Assembly: GCA_035551835.1 (NCBI GenBank)
Contig: DASZMN010000093.1
Location: 1-40,182, forward strand
Direction of reading: 5' to 3'
DNA from: Bog-473 sp035551835
Lineage (GTDB): Bacteria > Actinomycetota > Acidimicrobiia > Acidimicrobiales > RAAP-2
DNA length: 40,182 bases
Part shown: in pieces, positions 8,562 through 15,353 of the stretch
Layout: each line of letters starts with the position of its first letter
Position numbering within the stretch: the stretch's first letter is position 1
The notes under the pieces: generated by a model
The model's database searches: none
The model's input: only the letters and a program-made list of their open reading frames with translations
What the model was told of the DNA's origin: nothing
Translations under genes and position numbers: made by a program

Positions 8562-8793
8562 GCGCACGGACCGCATCCCCGGGACCGTCCGCTGGTTCGA
8601 CGGGGAGGAGGGCTGGGGCGTCATCGACTCCCCCGAGGTGCCCGGCGGCTGCTTCGTCCATTTCTCCAACATCGTCGGTGTCGGGTACCGGAACCTCGCC
8701 GAGGGCGAGGAGGTGGTGTTCACGTACGAGGAGCCGGGATTCAGGCAGGACGGATATGACTTCCGCGCCTTGCAGGTCTGGTCCGAGAGCTAG
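8545..8793 (+). CDS. Divergent cold-shock domain protein
   Basis: 82 residues. The cold-shock fold is recognisable from PGTVRWFDGEEGWGVID (RNP1 region, with WGVI in place of FGFI) and CFVHFSNI (RNP2), followed by GYRNLAEGEEVVFTYEE. A 12-residue charged N-terminal extension and an altered C-terminus (FRALQVWSES) set it apart from the canonical CspA at 8-211. Its ATG lies inside the UbiC-like gene, 17 bases before that stop, so the two are probably translationally coupled. It could be a regulator of RNA structure or a specialised single-strand binder. Confidence 0.87.
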   Translation: MASFDKRTDRIPGTVRWFDGEEGWGVIDSPEVPGGCFVHFSNIVGVGYRNLAEGEEVVFTYEEPGFRQDGYDFRALQVWSES

Positions 8794-8800
8794 CGGAGGC

Positions 8801-8826
8801 CGATCGGACGAGCCGATCGGACGAGC
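8801..8826 (+). repeat. 13-bp tandem duplication
   Basis: CGATCGGACGAGC occurs twice head to tail (8801-8813 and 8814-8826), just after the cold-shock stop. Each unit contains the palindrome CGATCG. It is too short to name as an element and may be a slippage duplication, but it lies in the leader region of the PadR operon. Confidence 0.8.
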
Positions 8827-8874
8827 CGCGGTCACGGGCTCGAAGCGAAGCGTCACGCGCCAGGGTCACGCCGG

Positions 8875-8924
8875 GACGTACCCATTGACGTACCCATTGA
8901 CTCTTACACTTTCCGATGTATCCT
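8875..8924 (+). promoter_or_regulatory. Promoter and probable PadR operator
   Basis: A 12-bp unit GACGTACCCATT is repeated twice (8875-8898). The second copy runs into TTGACT (8897-8902), a good -35 box, with TATCCT (8919-8924) 16 bases downstream as -10. Between them is an inverted repeat, TACA (8905-8908), 8-base spacer, TGTA (8917-8920), the shape and spacing typical of PadR-family operators. The position over the promoter spacer would make it a repressor site for autoregulation of the PadR gene at 8959. The boxes are read directly; binding is inferred. Confidence 0.6.
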
Positions 8925-8958
8925 TCGCGGAGCCAGCAAGGTTCGGGAGGAGGTCGTA

Positions 8959-9273
8959 GTGAGCAGCGAGGGCCTTCGAGGTTCGTCCGACCGCAGCATG
9001 CTGGTGTTGACGAGCTTGGCCAGTGGCCCCAAGCACGGCTACGCCTTGATCAAGGACGTCGAAGACTTCGCGGGCGTCAAAATGGGGCCGGGGACGCTGT
9101 ACGGCTGCCTGACCAAACTGGAAGAGGCCGGCCTCATAGAGGCTCTTCCCGCGCAGGACCGGCGCCATCCCTATCGGATCACCGCCCAGGGCTCGGCGAC
9201 ATTACGAGAGCGACTCTCCGAGTCGGCGCGGATCGCCAAGCTCGGCTTGCAGCGACTCGCGGGCACGACGTGA
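8959..9273 (+). CDS. PadR-family transcriptional regulator
   Basis: 104 residues with the PadR winged helix: SMLVLTSLASGPKHGYALIKDVE, then GPGTLYGCLTKLEEAGLIEAL and the wing RRHPYRITAQG. It is at the short end for the family, with only a brief C-terminal dimerisation helix. The GTG start is set by a strong GGGAGGAGG site at 8945-8953. Its stop overlaps the next gene's GTG by 4 bases (GTGA). PadR regulators paired with HAAS-domain membrane proteins are a known arrangement, and the next gene fits that pattern. A candidate operator sits in its own promoter. Confidence 0.92.
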   Translation: MSSEGLRGSSDRSMLVLTSLASGPKHGYALIKDVEDFAGVKMGPGTLYGCLTKLEEAGLIEALPAQDRRHPYRITAQGSATLRERLSESARIAKLGLQRLAGTT

Positions 9274-10100
9274 CGCGTCCCTCGTTCGTCGAAAAGGTCC
9301 TCCACCTCTATCCCCGCGCGTGGCGCGACCGCTACGGCGCCGAGATTGAGGACCTGGTGGACGAAGTCACAGCACATGGCGAGTTCTCGTCGACGAGAGT
9401 CACCCTCGGCCTCATCGTTTCGGCGCTGTGGCAACGGATCCGAGCCATTCGGCCGTCACGGAGAACGCTTTCGCTCACCGGGTCGACTCTTGCCCTCGCC
9501 GCCATACTCCTCGTCGTCGTGACCCATGGCCCAAGGCCGGCCCACCCGCCCAGGCCATCGATCGGGGAGACGAAAGGGACGATTCCCGCATCGACGAGCG
9601 GCACCATCGACAGTCGGAAGGTCCCCGACTTCATCAGCGTCACCGCTGAGGGCAAGACCGTCGGGTACGCGCCGCGCGACTACCTCGTTCCACCGCCAGG
9701 CGAGCCCGGCCAAAACAGTCCGGTGGGCGGCGTGCTTCCCATCTTCGGCGCCGACCTCAAGACCTTGGTCGGGCACATGTACCCCGGAATCGGATGGGTG
9801 CCACTGGACGGCAGCCCGAGTGCCGGGCCCTGCCCGCAAGTCACTGCCATCGGGAACGGGACAACCAGCACGCTTCCCTGTCCGAGCACAAAGGTCGTGG
9901 TACCAAACGTTGTGGGAATGCCGACGCCGGAGGGCGTGGGCGCGCTGCAAGCGGCCGGGCTGGGAATCTTGGTCCAGAATGGCTATTCCGGGACCGTGCC
10001 GTCCGGCCACGTCGCTCGTACCACACCCGCCGCTGGGAGCAACGCTTTCGGGGGCGAAGTGGTCACGGTGATCAACTCAGTTGGCCCCGGATCCTCGTAA
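9270..10100 (+). CDS. HAAS-like N-terminus, single membrane span and C-terminal PASTA domain protein
   Basis: 276 residues. Residues 1-60 contain LYPRAWRDRYGAEIEDLVDEV, resembling the HAAS segment that partners PadR regulators. A membrane helix lies at about 67-87. The outside region has a Pro/Thr-rich linker, a middle segment (about 118-180: DFISVTAEGKTVGYAP, then LPIFGADLKTLVGHM), a Cys pair (188 and 204), and a PASTA domain at about 207-270 (VVVPNVVGMPTPEGVGALQAAGL, then a TTPAAGSNAFGGEVVTVI ending). PASTA domains bind peptidoglycan fragments or beta-lactams in Ser/Thr kinases and PBPs. The protein may therefore report cell-wall state to the PadR regulator; this is inference. The GTG start overlaps the PadR stop. 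Confidence 0.75.
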   Translation: MTRPSFVEKVLHLYPRAWRDRYGAEIEDLVDEVTAHGEFSSTRVTLGLIVSALWQRIRAIRPSRRTLSLTGSTLALAAILLVVVTHGPRPAHPPRPSIGETKGTIPASTSGTIDSRKVPDFISVTAEGKTVGYAPRDYLVPPPGEPGQNSPVGGVLPIFGADLKTLVGHMYPGIGWVPLDGSPSAGPCPQVTAIGNGTTSTLPCPSTKVVVPNVVGMPTPEGVGALQAAGLGILVQNGYSGTVPSGHVARTTPAAGSNAFGGEVVTVINSVGPGSS

Positions 10101-10116
10101 CCCGCCGCCGTCTCAG

Positions 10117-10680
10117 ATGAGCGAGGGACGCGAACCCGATCTTCTCGGGCAGACGCCACGAGCCCGACGGTCACGGCGTCGACCGTCACTGCTTGTGGTC
10201 GCCGGAGTGCTGTTGCTCCTCTTGGTGGCCACCCTCGCGCTTCGGACATCGCCGTCTGACCACCCAGGCGGTGATCCAGGCGGTCGCATCATGCGGGAAC
10301 TCCAACCGGCCCTCGCCGCGGTCCCAGCCTTCTCTACCGGCCTCGTTACGAACACCCTCGACTCGGCCTGGTCGGGGAAGTGCCCAGACAACCCTTCTGG
10401 CCGGGCCGGATGGGGCGAGGTCGTCGCCGATGCAAGCTTCAAGACGTCGCTTTCGAAAGGGCAGGTCACAAGTTCCGTGGACTCCGTGCTGACCCGAAGC
10501 GGTTGGACCCGCCATGACCAATCGTTCGGACCCGACCAGGGACCTGTCGCACATTGGACGAAGCGGCTGGCCGACGGCGTGCTCGGGGAAGCGGCCGTCT
10601 ACGCCGTGCCCGCGGGTTCCACGAGCTGGTTCCTGACAGCCACCGCACGGCCTCCCGGGTTTGCCCTTCCGGGTTGCTAG
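10117..10680 (+). CDS. Single-span membrane-anchored protein, unknown function
   Basis: 187 residues, not recognised. A basic N-terminus (RARRSRRRPS) precedes one membrane helix at about 23-42, so the bulk (about 45-187) should face outside. It has two Cys (in SGKCPDN and the terminal PGC) that could form a disulfide. The ATG follows the PASTA-protein stop by 16 bases and no good ribosome site is seen, so coupled translation from the same transcript is likely. Start codon and operon membership are reasonably supported; function is open. Confidence 0.6.
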   Translation: MSEGREPDLLGQTPRARRSRRRPSLLVVAGVLLLLLVATLALRTSPSDHPGGDPGGRIMRELQPALAAVPAFSTGLVTNTLDSAWSGKCPDNPSGRAGWGEVVADASFKTSLSKGQVTSSVDSVLTRSGWTRHDQSFGPDQGPVAHWTKRLADGVLGEAAVYAVPAGSTSWFLTATARPPGFALPGC

Positions 10681-10810
10681 TTCGCCCGGCGAGGGCCGTC
10701 CGATGGATCCGGCCAACCGAAATACCGGCAGGGGCACGCGAACCGATCGGGAGGCGGGAGCGTCAAAACTGGCCACGGACACCATGAGCGTCATGCAGCG
10801 AGGAGGAGGG

Positions 10811-11338
10811 GTGCGATCCTTTCGGAGGTCGATCGCGCTCCCGGCTGCGCTTGGTGTCGTCGCAACCCTCGCGTGGGCCGTCCCCAGCGGAGCGACCACC
10901 AACCGTCAGCCTGTGTGTGGCGATGTGGTGCGAGCGTCGGAGCAGACGCCGTTCCGACTCGTTCCCGAGCTCCACGAGACGACCCTGCCGAGCGGCCAGA
11001 TCTTTCGCGGACAGCTGATCGAATTCGAACGTCCGGGCGGCCCCAAGGTCGTCTACCAGTCAGGGCCGCTCTTCGCCGTCGTGGTCGACACGAAGGATCA
11101 CCGGGTCGTTGCCCTCGACTCGGTGCCCCGGGACCTCGTCGGGACCGACTGGTTCGTCGGAACGACACAGCCGTGGAAGGCATCGTTTAGCGGGGTGACG
11201 ATGCCTTGCGCCGGTAGCTCGCTTCGTCGCGGTCGCTACGACGTCTTCGTCACCGGGATCGTCCTGGGCAACCTCGGCCCTTACACTTCGAGTCCCACGG
11301 CAATCTGGGTGGTGGATGGACGCCACGCAAAACGCTGA
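10811..11338 (+). CDS. Secreted protein of unknown function
   Basis: About 175 residues. A signal peptide is clear: basic VRSFRRS, hydrophobic core ALPAALGVVATLAWAV, and a PSGA-type cleavage site near residue 28. The mature part holds two Cys (in PVCGDVV and MPCAGSS) and is rich in beta-type segments; I do not recognise a family. I place the start at GTG 10811 because AGGAGGAGGG immediately precedes it; ATGs at 10784 and 10793 in the same frame lack such a site. It is the last plus-strand gene of the PadR neighbourhood, 130 bases after the preceding gene, so it may have its own promoter. Confidence 0.6.
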   Translation: MRSFRRSIALPAALGVVATLAWAVPSGATTNRQPVCGDVVRASEQTPFRLVPELHETTLPSGQIFRGQLIEFERPGGPKVVYQSGPLFAVVVDTKDHRVVALDSVPRDLVGTDWFVGTTQPWKASFSGVTMPCAGSSLRRGRYDVFVTGIVLGNLGPYTSSPTAIWVVDGRHAKR

Positions 11339-11438
11339 CCGAAGCCTGCCGCAGCCGGCTCATGAAGCTCACCCTTGGTCGTCCCGCGTGACCGCAACCA
11401 GGCTGCGCCCCTGACCTGATCCAAAGCGTTGGAAAATT

Positions 11439-11750
11439 TCAGACCTCTTTGCCCTTGCCTTCGAGGTCCGCCGCCACGGCGCCGTAGCCGGCACTCCTCA
11501 ATATCCGGCGTAAGTCGACGAGCTGTTGGCCGTCGATGTCCTTCTCACTCGGACGCCTGAGCACCTCGGTCTCTTGGCCGATGCGGAACAGAAACATGTC
11601 GTCGTGCTGTTGTTCGACGGTTCCGACCGCCTCGAGCAACGACACGACGTCGTGCCATTCGACGTTGTGGTTCGTCTTCTCCTCAAAGATCTGCAGCAGG
11701 GTGTCTCGATGATGGCCGCTGAGGTGCTCCGGCCCTGAGGTTGACGACAT
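11439..11750 (-). CDS. Small conserved hypothetical protein (possibly HicA-like fold)
   Basis: 103 residues. HHRDTLLQIFEEKTNHNVEWHDVVSLLEAVG is followed by a beta-rich FLFRIGQETEVLRRP segment and LVDLRRILRSAGY. The helix / beta / helix order with the W-x-DVVSLLE segment recalls small HicA-like double-stranded RNA-binding proteins found in many bacteria, but the catalytic His expected of a HicA toxin is not obvious and no HicB antitoxin gene is adjacent. I therefore call it hypothetical. The ATG at 11750 has a GAGAGGA ribosome site; the frame continues upstream to 11909 in low-complexity, unlikely coding sequence. Confidence 0.65.
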   Translation of the reverse strand: MSSTSGPEHLSGHHRDTLLQIFEEKTNHNVEWHDVVSLLEAVGTVEQQHDDMFLFRIGQETEVLRRPSEKDIDGQQLVDLRRILRSAGYGAVAADLEGKGKEV

Positions 11751-11952
11751 CGGGATCCTCTCGTTGTGCTCAAGAACAGAACTCAATGTAACGAGAGTCC
11801 CCGTAGGGGGCGAGATCCCCAGGTGGTGCCGGCACGGCCGCTCGCCGGCCCCGAAGGCATCACGGCGGCGCAGGCGAGGCAGATGATCGCCCCGACGGCG
11901 AGAACCCACGGCGTGGATCCCGACAACAGCACGATGAGACCCGCGAGGTGCC

Positions 11953-12924
11953 TTACCAGGCGTACTCCTCGGGCGCCGCCTTGTAGCCCGGGAAGATCTC
12001 GTCGAGGCGGGTCAGCACCTTCTCGTCGAGCGTCACGTCGACGGCGTGCAGCGCCGACTCGAGATGCTCGGGCAGCCGCGGCCCGACGATCGGCCCGGTC
12101 ACGGCCGGGCGCGTCAGCAGCCACGCCAGCGCGACCGTGCCCGGCTCCTCGCCGATCTCGTCGCACAGGTCCTCGTACGCCTCGAACTGCGCCCGCTTGG
12201 CCTCGATCCGCTGCTGCAGGTGATCGGCGCGCCGGCGGCTCCCGTCGCGCTCCTTGCGCACGACGCCACCCAGCAGACCACCGGCCAGCGGCGACCACGG
12301 GATGACGCCGAGGCCGAAGTCCTCGGCCGCCGGCAGCACTTCGAGCTCGATCTTGCGCGTGAGGAGGTTGTAGTGCGACTGCTCGCTCACCAGGCCCATG
12401 AAGTTGCGGCGCTGCGCCACCCCCTGTGCCTTCGCGATGTGCCAGCCGGCGAAGTTCGACGACCCGACGTAGATGATCTTGCCCTGGTCCCGCAGCACCT
12501 CCATGCCCTCCCAGATCTCGTCCCAGGGCGTGGCCCGGTCGATGTGGTGCATCTGGTAGAGGTCGATGTAGTCGGTCTGCAGGCGCTTGAGGCTGGCGTC
12601 GCACGCCCGCCGGATGTTGAGCGCGGAGAGCTGGCCCTCGTTGGGCCACTCCCCCATGTTGCCGTAGAGCTTGGTGGCGAGGACCACCTTCTCTCGGCGG
12701 CCGCCACCCTGGGCGAACCAACGGCCCACGATCTCTTCCGTCGCGCCACGCCCCTTGGAACGGCCGTACACGTTGGCCGAGTCGAAGAAGTTGATCCCGG
12801 CGTCGAGCGCCGAGTCCATGATGGCGTGCGAGGTCGGTTCGTCCGTCTCGGGACCGAAGTTCATGGTGCCGAGGCAGAGGCGGCTGACGGTGAGGCCGGT
12901 GCGGCCCAAGTGTGTAAAGCGCAT
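11953..12924 (-). CDS. Aldo/keto reductase
   Basis: 323 residues, a full-length (beta/alpha)8-barrel NADPH-dependent oxidoreductase. The catalytic tetrad is visible: Asp and Tyr in FFDSANVYG, Lys in VLATKLYG, and His in YQMHHID. The NADPH-binding end shows ITGPIVGPRLPEHLESAL-like sequence, with GP in place of the frequent GA. It belongs to the large group related to the potassium-channel beta subunit and general stress oxidoreductases; the carbonyl substrate is unknown. It stands alone on the minus strand, upstream of the small hypothetical gene and about 200 bases from it. The start ATG is clear from the RFTHLGRTGLTVSRLCLGTM opening. Confidence 0.94.
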   Translation of the reverse strand: MRFTHLGRTGLTVSRLCLGTMNFGPETDEPTSHAIMDSALDAGINFFDSANVYGRSKGRGATEEIVGRWFAQGGGRREKVVLATKLYGNMGEWPNEGQLSALNIRRACDASLKRLQTDYIDLYQMHHIDRATPWDEIWEGMEVLRDQGKIIYVGSSNFAGWHIAKAQGVAQRRNFMGLVSEQSHYNLLTRKIELEVLPAAEDFGLGVIPWSPLAGGLLGGVVRKERDGSRRRADHLQQRIEAKRAQFEAYEDLCDEIGEEPGTVALAWLLTRPAVTGPIVGPRLPEHLESALHAVDVTLDEKVLTRLDEIFPGYKAAPEEYAW

Positions 12925-12934
12925 GGCGCCGAAC

Positions 12935-14470
12935 CTAATGGTCGGACGGAGAGGCGTGCACCAGGCCGGGGCGTATTCCGGCTGGGCCGCTCGTTCCCGC
13001 CGGACCCGTTCCGGCGTGCCCTCCGCCTTCCGGTGCCGCGGCCTGCGCCCCTGGCCCGACCGCCTCGTCTCCGACTTCGGTCCGGTCGGCGCCCGGGAAC
13101 TGCACCTCGATGCTCAACCCGCCGGTCGCCCGGGGCACCGTCGTGACGAGGGCGCCATGCGCCGCGGCCACGGCCCGCACGATGCACAACCCGAGGCCGA
13201 AGCCCTCGTTCCCCGTGCTCCGCTCGGGTTCCAAGCGCTCGAACGGTTCGTAGAGCCGTGCGACGTCGGCAGCGGGGATGGTCGGGCCGTCATTGGACAC
13301 GGTGAGTCGCGCGCCGCCCGCACGGCTCCCCGTCTCGACGCTGACGGTGCCCCCAGCCACGTTGTGGCGCAGCGCATTGTCGAGGAGGTTCTCGACCAGC
13401 CGCTCGACCAGGCGACGGTCGGCCCGCAGCGACGCCGGACCGAGAACGGAGACGATCCGCACCTGTCGGACTGCCGCCTCGGCCTCCCGCGCCCCCACCT
13501 GGTCGTCGACCAGCGCCCTCAGGTCCACCTCATGCCCCTGGACCGTGGCCGCCTGGGCCCGCGACAGCGTGAGCAGCGCGTCGATCAACTGCTCCTGCTG
13601 CTCGCCCGAGGCGAGAATCCGCTCGTGCGCGGCCCGGAGCGAGTCCGCATTCGCCTCGGGGTCGGAGAGCGCGACCTGCGCGAGCGTGCGCTGGCGAGCC
13701 AGCGGCGTCCGGAGCTCGTGCGACGCGTTCGCCACGAACTGGCGCTGCGAGCGGAACGACGACTCCAGGCGTTCGAGCAACCCGTCGATGGTGTCGCCGA
13801 GTTCCTTCAGCTCGTCGTCGGGCCCGCGGACGTCGAGCCGCTCGTGCAGGTTGGAGACCGAGATGTCACGGGTCGTGGCGGTGATGGTTCGCAATGGACG
13901 GAGCACCCGCCCGGCCATCAGCCAGCCGAGGAGCACAGAGACGATCGCCATGATGCCCAGTGCGATGCCCGATTCGAGCAGGAGCTGCTCGCGCTCGCGA
14001 TTGCGGTAGGCGTAGGCCAGCGCCGTGAACTCGCGGGTCTGGGCCGCGATGTCCTGCTCCTCGGCCTTGGTCTCCTTTCCGGACCCACCCGTACCCGTGA
14101 CCGCCGCGCCACTCACGCCCCCGCTCGGGCCCGTGCTTTTCGGAAAGGGTCCTCCGTGCGCGGAGCTCGAGGAACTCGCACCGCCCGAGACGTGCTGGGT
14201 GGTCTGCTGCGACCCGTGGTGGCGAAGGTTGATCGGACCGATCCCGTCGGGGTTGCCGATCTCGTACCCGGCGATCGTGGTGCCGCCCTTCCCCTGCACG
14301 ATGAACGCGTTTCCCGTCGCAGCGTCCACGAAGAAGTACGTCATCGTGAGCAGGGCCGCCCCCGAGAGCAGGAAGAGCCCGCCGTAGAGCAGCGTCAAAC
14401 GCAGCCGTACCGTGCGACGTGGCAGATGCGATGCCTTGGCCAGCGTGAGCATGCGGTCGCGGAGTGCCAC
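12935..14470 (-). CDS. Sensor histidine kinase, HAMP-HisKA-HATPase type
   Basis: 511 residues. Membrane helix 1 at about 25-46, extracytoplasmic region about 47-165, helix 2 about 166-186, HAMP about 187-240, then the H-box ASHELRTPLARQRTL with His251, N-box LLDNALRHNV, and G-boxes ending GFGLGLCIVRAVAAAHG. The sensor region is unusual: residues 84-135 are a Gly/Ser/Thr-rich low-complexity insert, and there is a disordered C-terminal tail of about 50 residues. It starts 7 bases after the response regulator ends. Together they are the likely controller of the divergent ABC-export operon at 15354-19256. Confidence 0.93.
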   Translation of the reverse strand: MALRDRMLTLAKASHLPRRTVRLRLTLLYGGLFLLSGAALLTMTYFFVDAATGNAFIVQGKGGTTIAGYEIGNPDGIGPINLRHHGSQQTTQHVSGGASSSSSAHGGPFPKSTGPSGGVSGAAVTGTGGSGKETKAEEQDIAAQTREFTALAYAYRNREREQLLLESGIALGIMAIVSVLLGWLMAGRVLRPLRTITATTRDISVSNLHERLDVRGPDDELKELGDTIDGLLERLESSFRSQRQFVANASHELRTPLARQRTLAQVALSDPEANADSLRAAHERILASGEQQEQLIDALLTLSRAQAATVQGHEVDLRALVDDQVGAREAEAAVRQVRIVSVLGPASLRADRRLVERLVENLLDNALRHNVAGGTVSVETGSRAGGARLTVSNDGPTIPAADVARLYEPFERLEPERSTGNEGFGLGLCIVRAVAAAHGALVTTVPRATGGLSIEVQFPGADRTEVGDEAVGPGAQAAAPEGGGHAGTGPAGTSGPAGIRPGLVHASPSDH

Positions 14471-14477
14471 GTCGGTC

Positions 14478-15131
14478 TCAGATCCGATAGCCCACGCGGG
14501 GGATGGTCTCGATGACCGACGGTTCGCCCAACTTGGCGCGCAGTCGGCTCATGGTCACCTTGACCGCGTTGGTGAAAGGGTCGGCCGCCTCGTCCCAGAC
14601 GCGCTCGAGCAGTTCCTCGGCCGGGACCGCCCGGCCGGTGGAGGCGAGGAGGAGCTCGAGCACGCCGAACTCCTTGGGCGACAGCTCGAGAGGTCGTCCT
14701 CCCCGGAAGACGCGCCGTTGCCCTCGGTCGAGCTCGACGTCACCTCGCCTCAGCACCGGCGGCAGCGCGGGCTGGGCGCGCCGGTACAGCGCGCCGATGC
14801 GCGCCACGAGGACGGGGAAGTCGAACGGCTTGGGCAAGTAGTCGTCGGCCCCGAGCTCGAGCCCATCGACCAAGTCGTCCATGGTTCCTGCCGCCGTGAG
14901 CATGAGCACCCGGGCGCGACACCGGGCGTCGACCATGCGCCGACAGACCTCGTCGCCGTGCACGCCGGGCAGGTCGCGGTCCAGCACGATCACGTCGTAG
15001 TCGGTGTCGAGCGCGCGCTGCAGTCCCGACGCACCGTCGTGCGCCAGATCGACTGCCATCTCGACCCGGCGCAGTCCGCGGCCGACCACCTCGGCCAGCT
15101 CCACGTCGTCCTCGATCACCAATACCCGCAC
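14478..15131 (-). CDS. Response regulator, OmpR/PhoB family
   Basis: 217 residues. The receiver domain has the acidic pair in VIEDDVEL, phosphoacceptor Asp51 in VIVLDRDLPG, and the conserved Lys in DDYLPKPFDF. The C-terminal winged helix (about 125-217) has LSPKEFGVLELLLASTGRAVPAEELLERVWD and VTMSRLRAKLGEP, ending VGYRI. I start at GTG 15131, directly at the receiver's first strand and preceded by an AGGGGGG ribosome site; the open frame continues far upstream but is not coding in character. It is transcribed away from the lipoprotein operon, sharing a 222-base divergent region. Confidence 0.93.
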   Translation of the reverse strand: MRVLVIEDDVELAEVVGRGLRRVEMAVDLAHDGASGLQRALDTDYDVIVLDRDLPGVHGDEVCRRMVDARCRARVLMLTAAGTMDDLVDGLELGADDYLPKPFDFPVLVARIGALYRRAQPALPPVLRRGDVELDRGQRRVFRGGRPLELSPKEFGVLELLLASTGRAVPAEELLERVWDEAADPFTNAVKVTMSRLRAKLGEPSVIETIPRVGYRI

Positions 15132-15300
15132 CGCCCACCCCCCTTGTTCGAACTCCCACCAGGTTGTTCCGCGCGAGGTTTCAAATACGTATCGCCGCAG
15201 CCGCAGACTCAGATGGTTGCCCGCTGTGCGCTCCCTGTGGATCTGGTGCGGGCACCGTGCGCGCGCGAGGCCAATGACGCAACGTTCCCGAAACCGCGCC

Positions 15301-15320
15301 TGTCGTACAACTGGTCGACA
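15301..15320. promoter_or_regulatory. Candidate operator in the divergent promoter region
   Basis: In the 222-base space between the response regulator and the lipoprotein gene, TGTCG (15301-15305) is inverted as CGACA (15316-15320) across a 10-base spacer, 34 bases before the lipoprotein ATG. The same space contains the 8-bp palindrome ATACGTAT (15185-15192) in its only AT-rich patch, nearer the regulator gene. OmpR-type regulators usually bind direct repeats, so this inverted repeat may serve another factor or be chance. Confidence 0.25.
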
Positions 15321-15353
15321 AAGGCCCATCGCCGACGCGAAGAGGACGACGAC

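Noticed and set aside
11439..11750. HicAB toxin-antitoxin system
   Set aside because: No partner antitoxin gene is next to it and the catalytic His of HicA is not evident.
11783..12721. Minus-strand frame of 312 codons overlapping the aldo/keto reductase
   Set aside because: Most of it is an out-of-frame shadow of the reductase, whose own catalytic tetrad is intact; only the hydrophobic end is kept as a minor finding.
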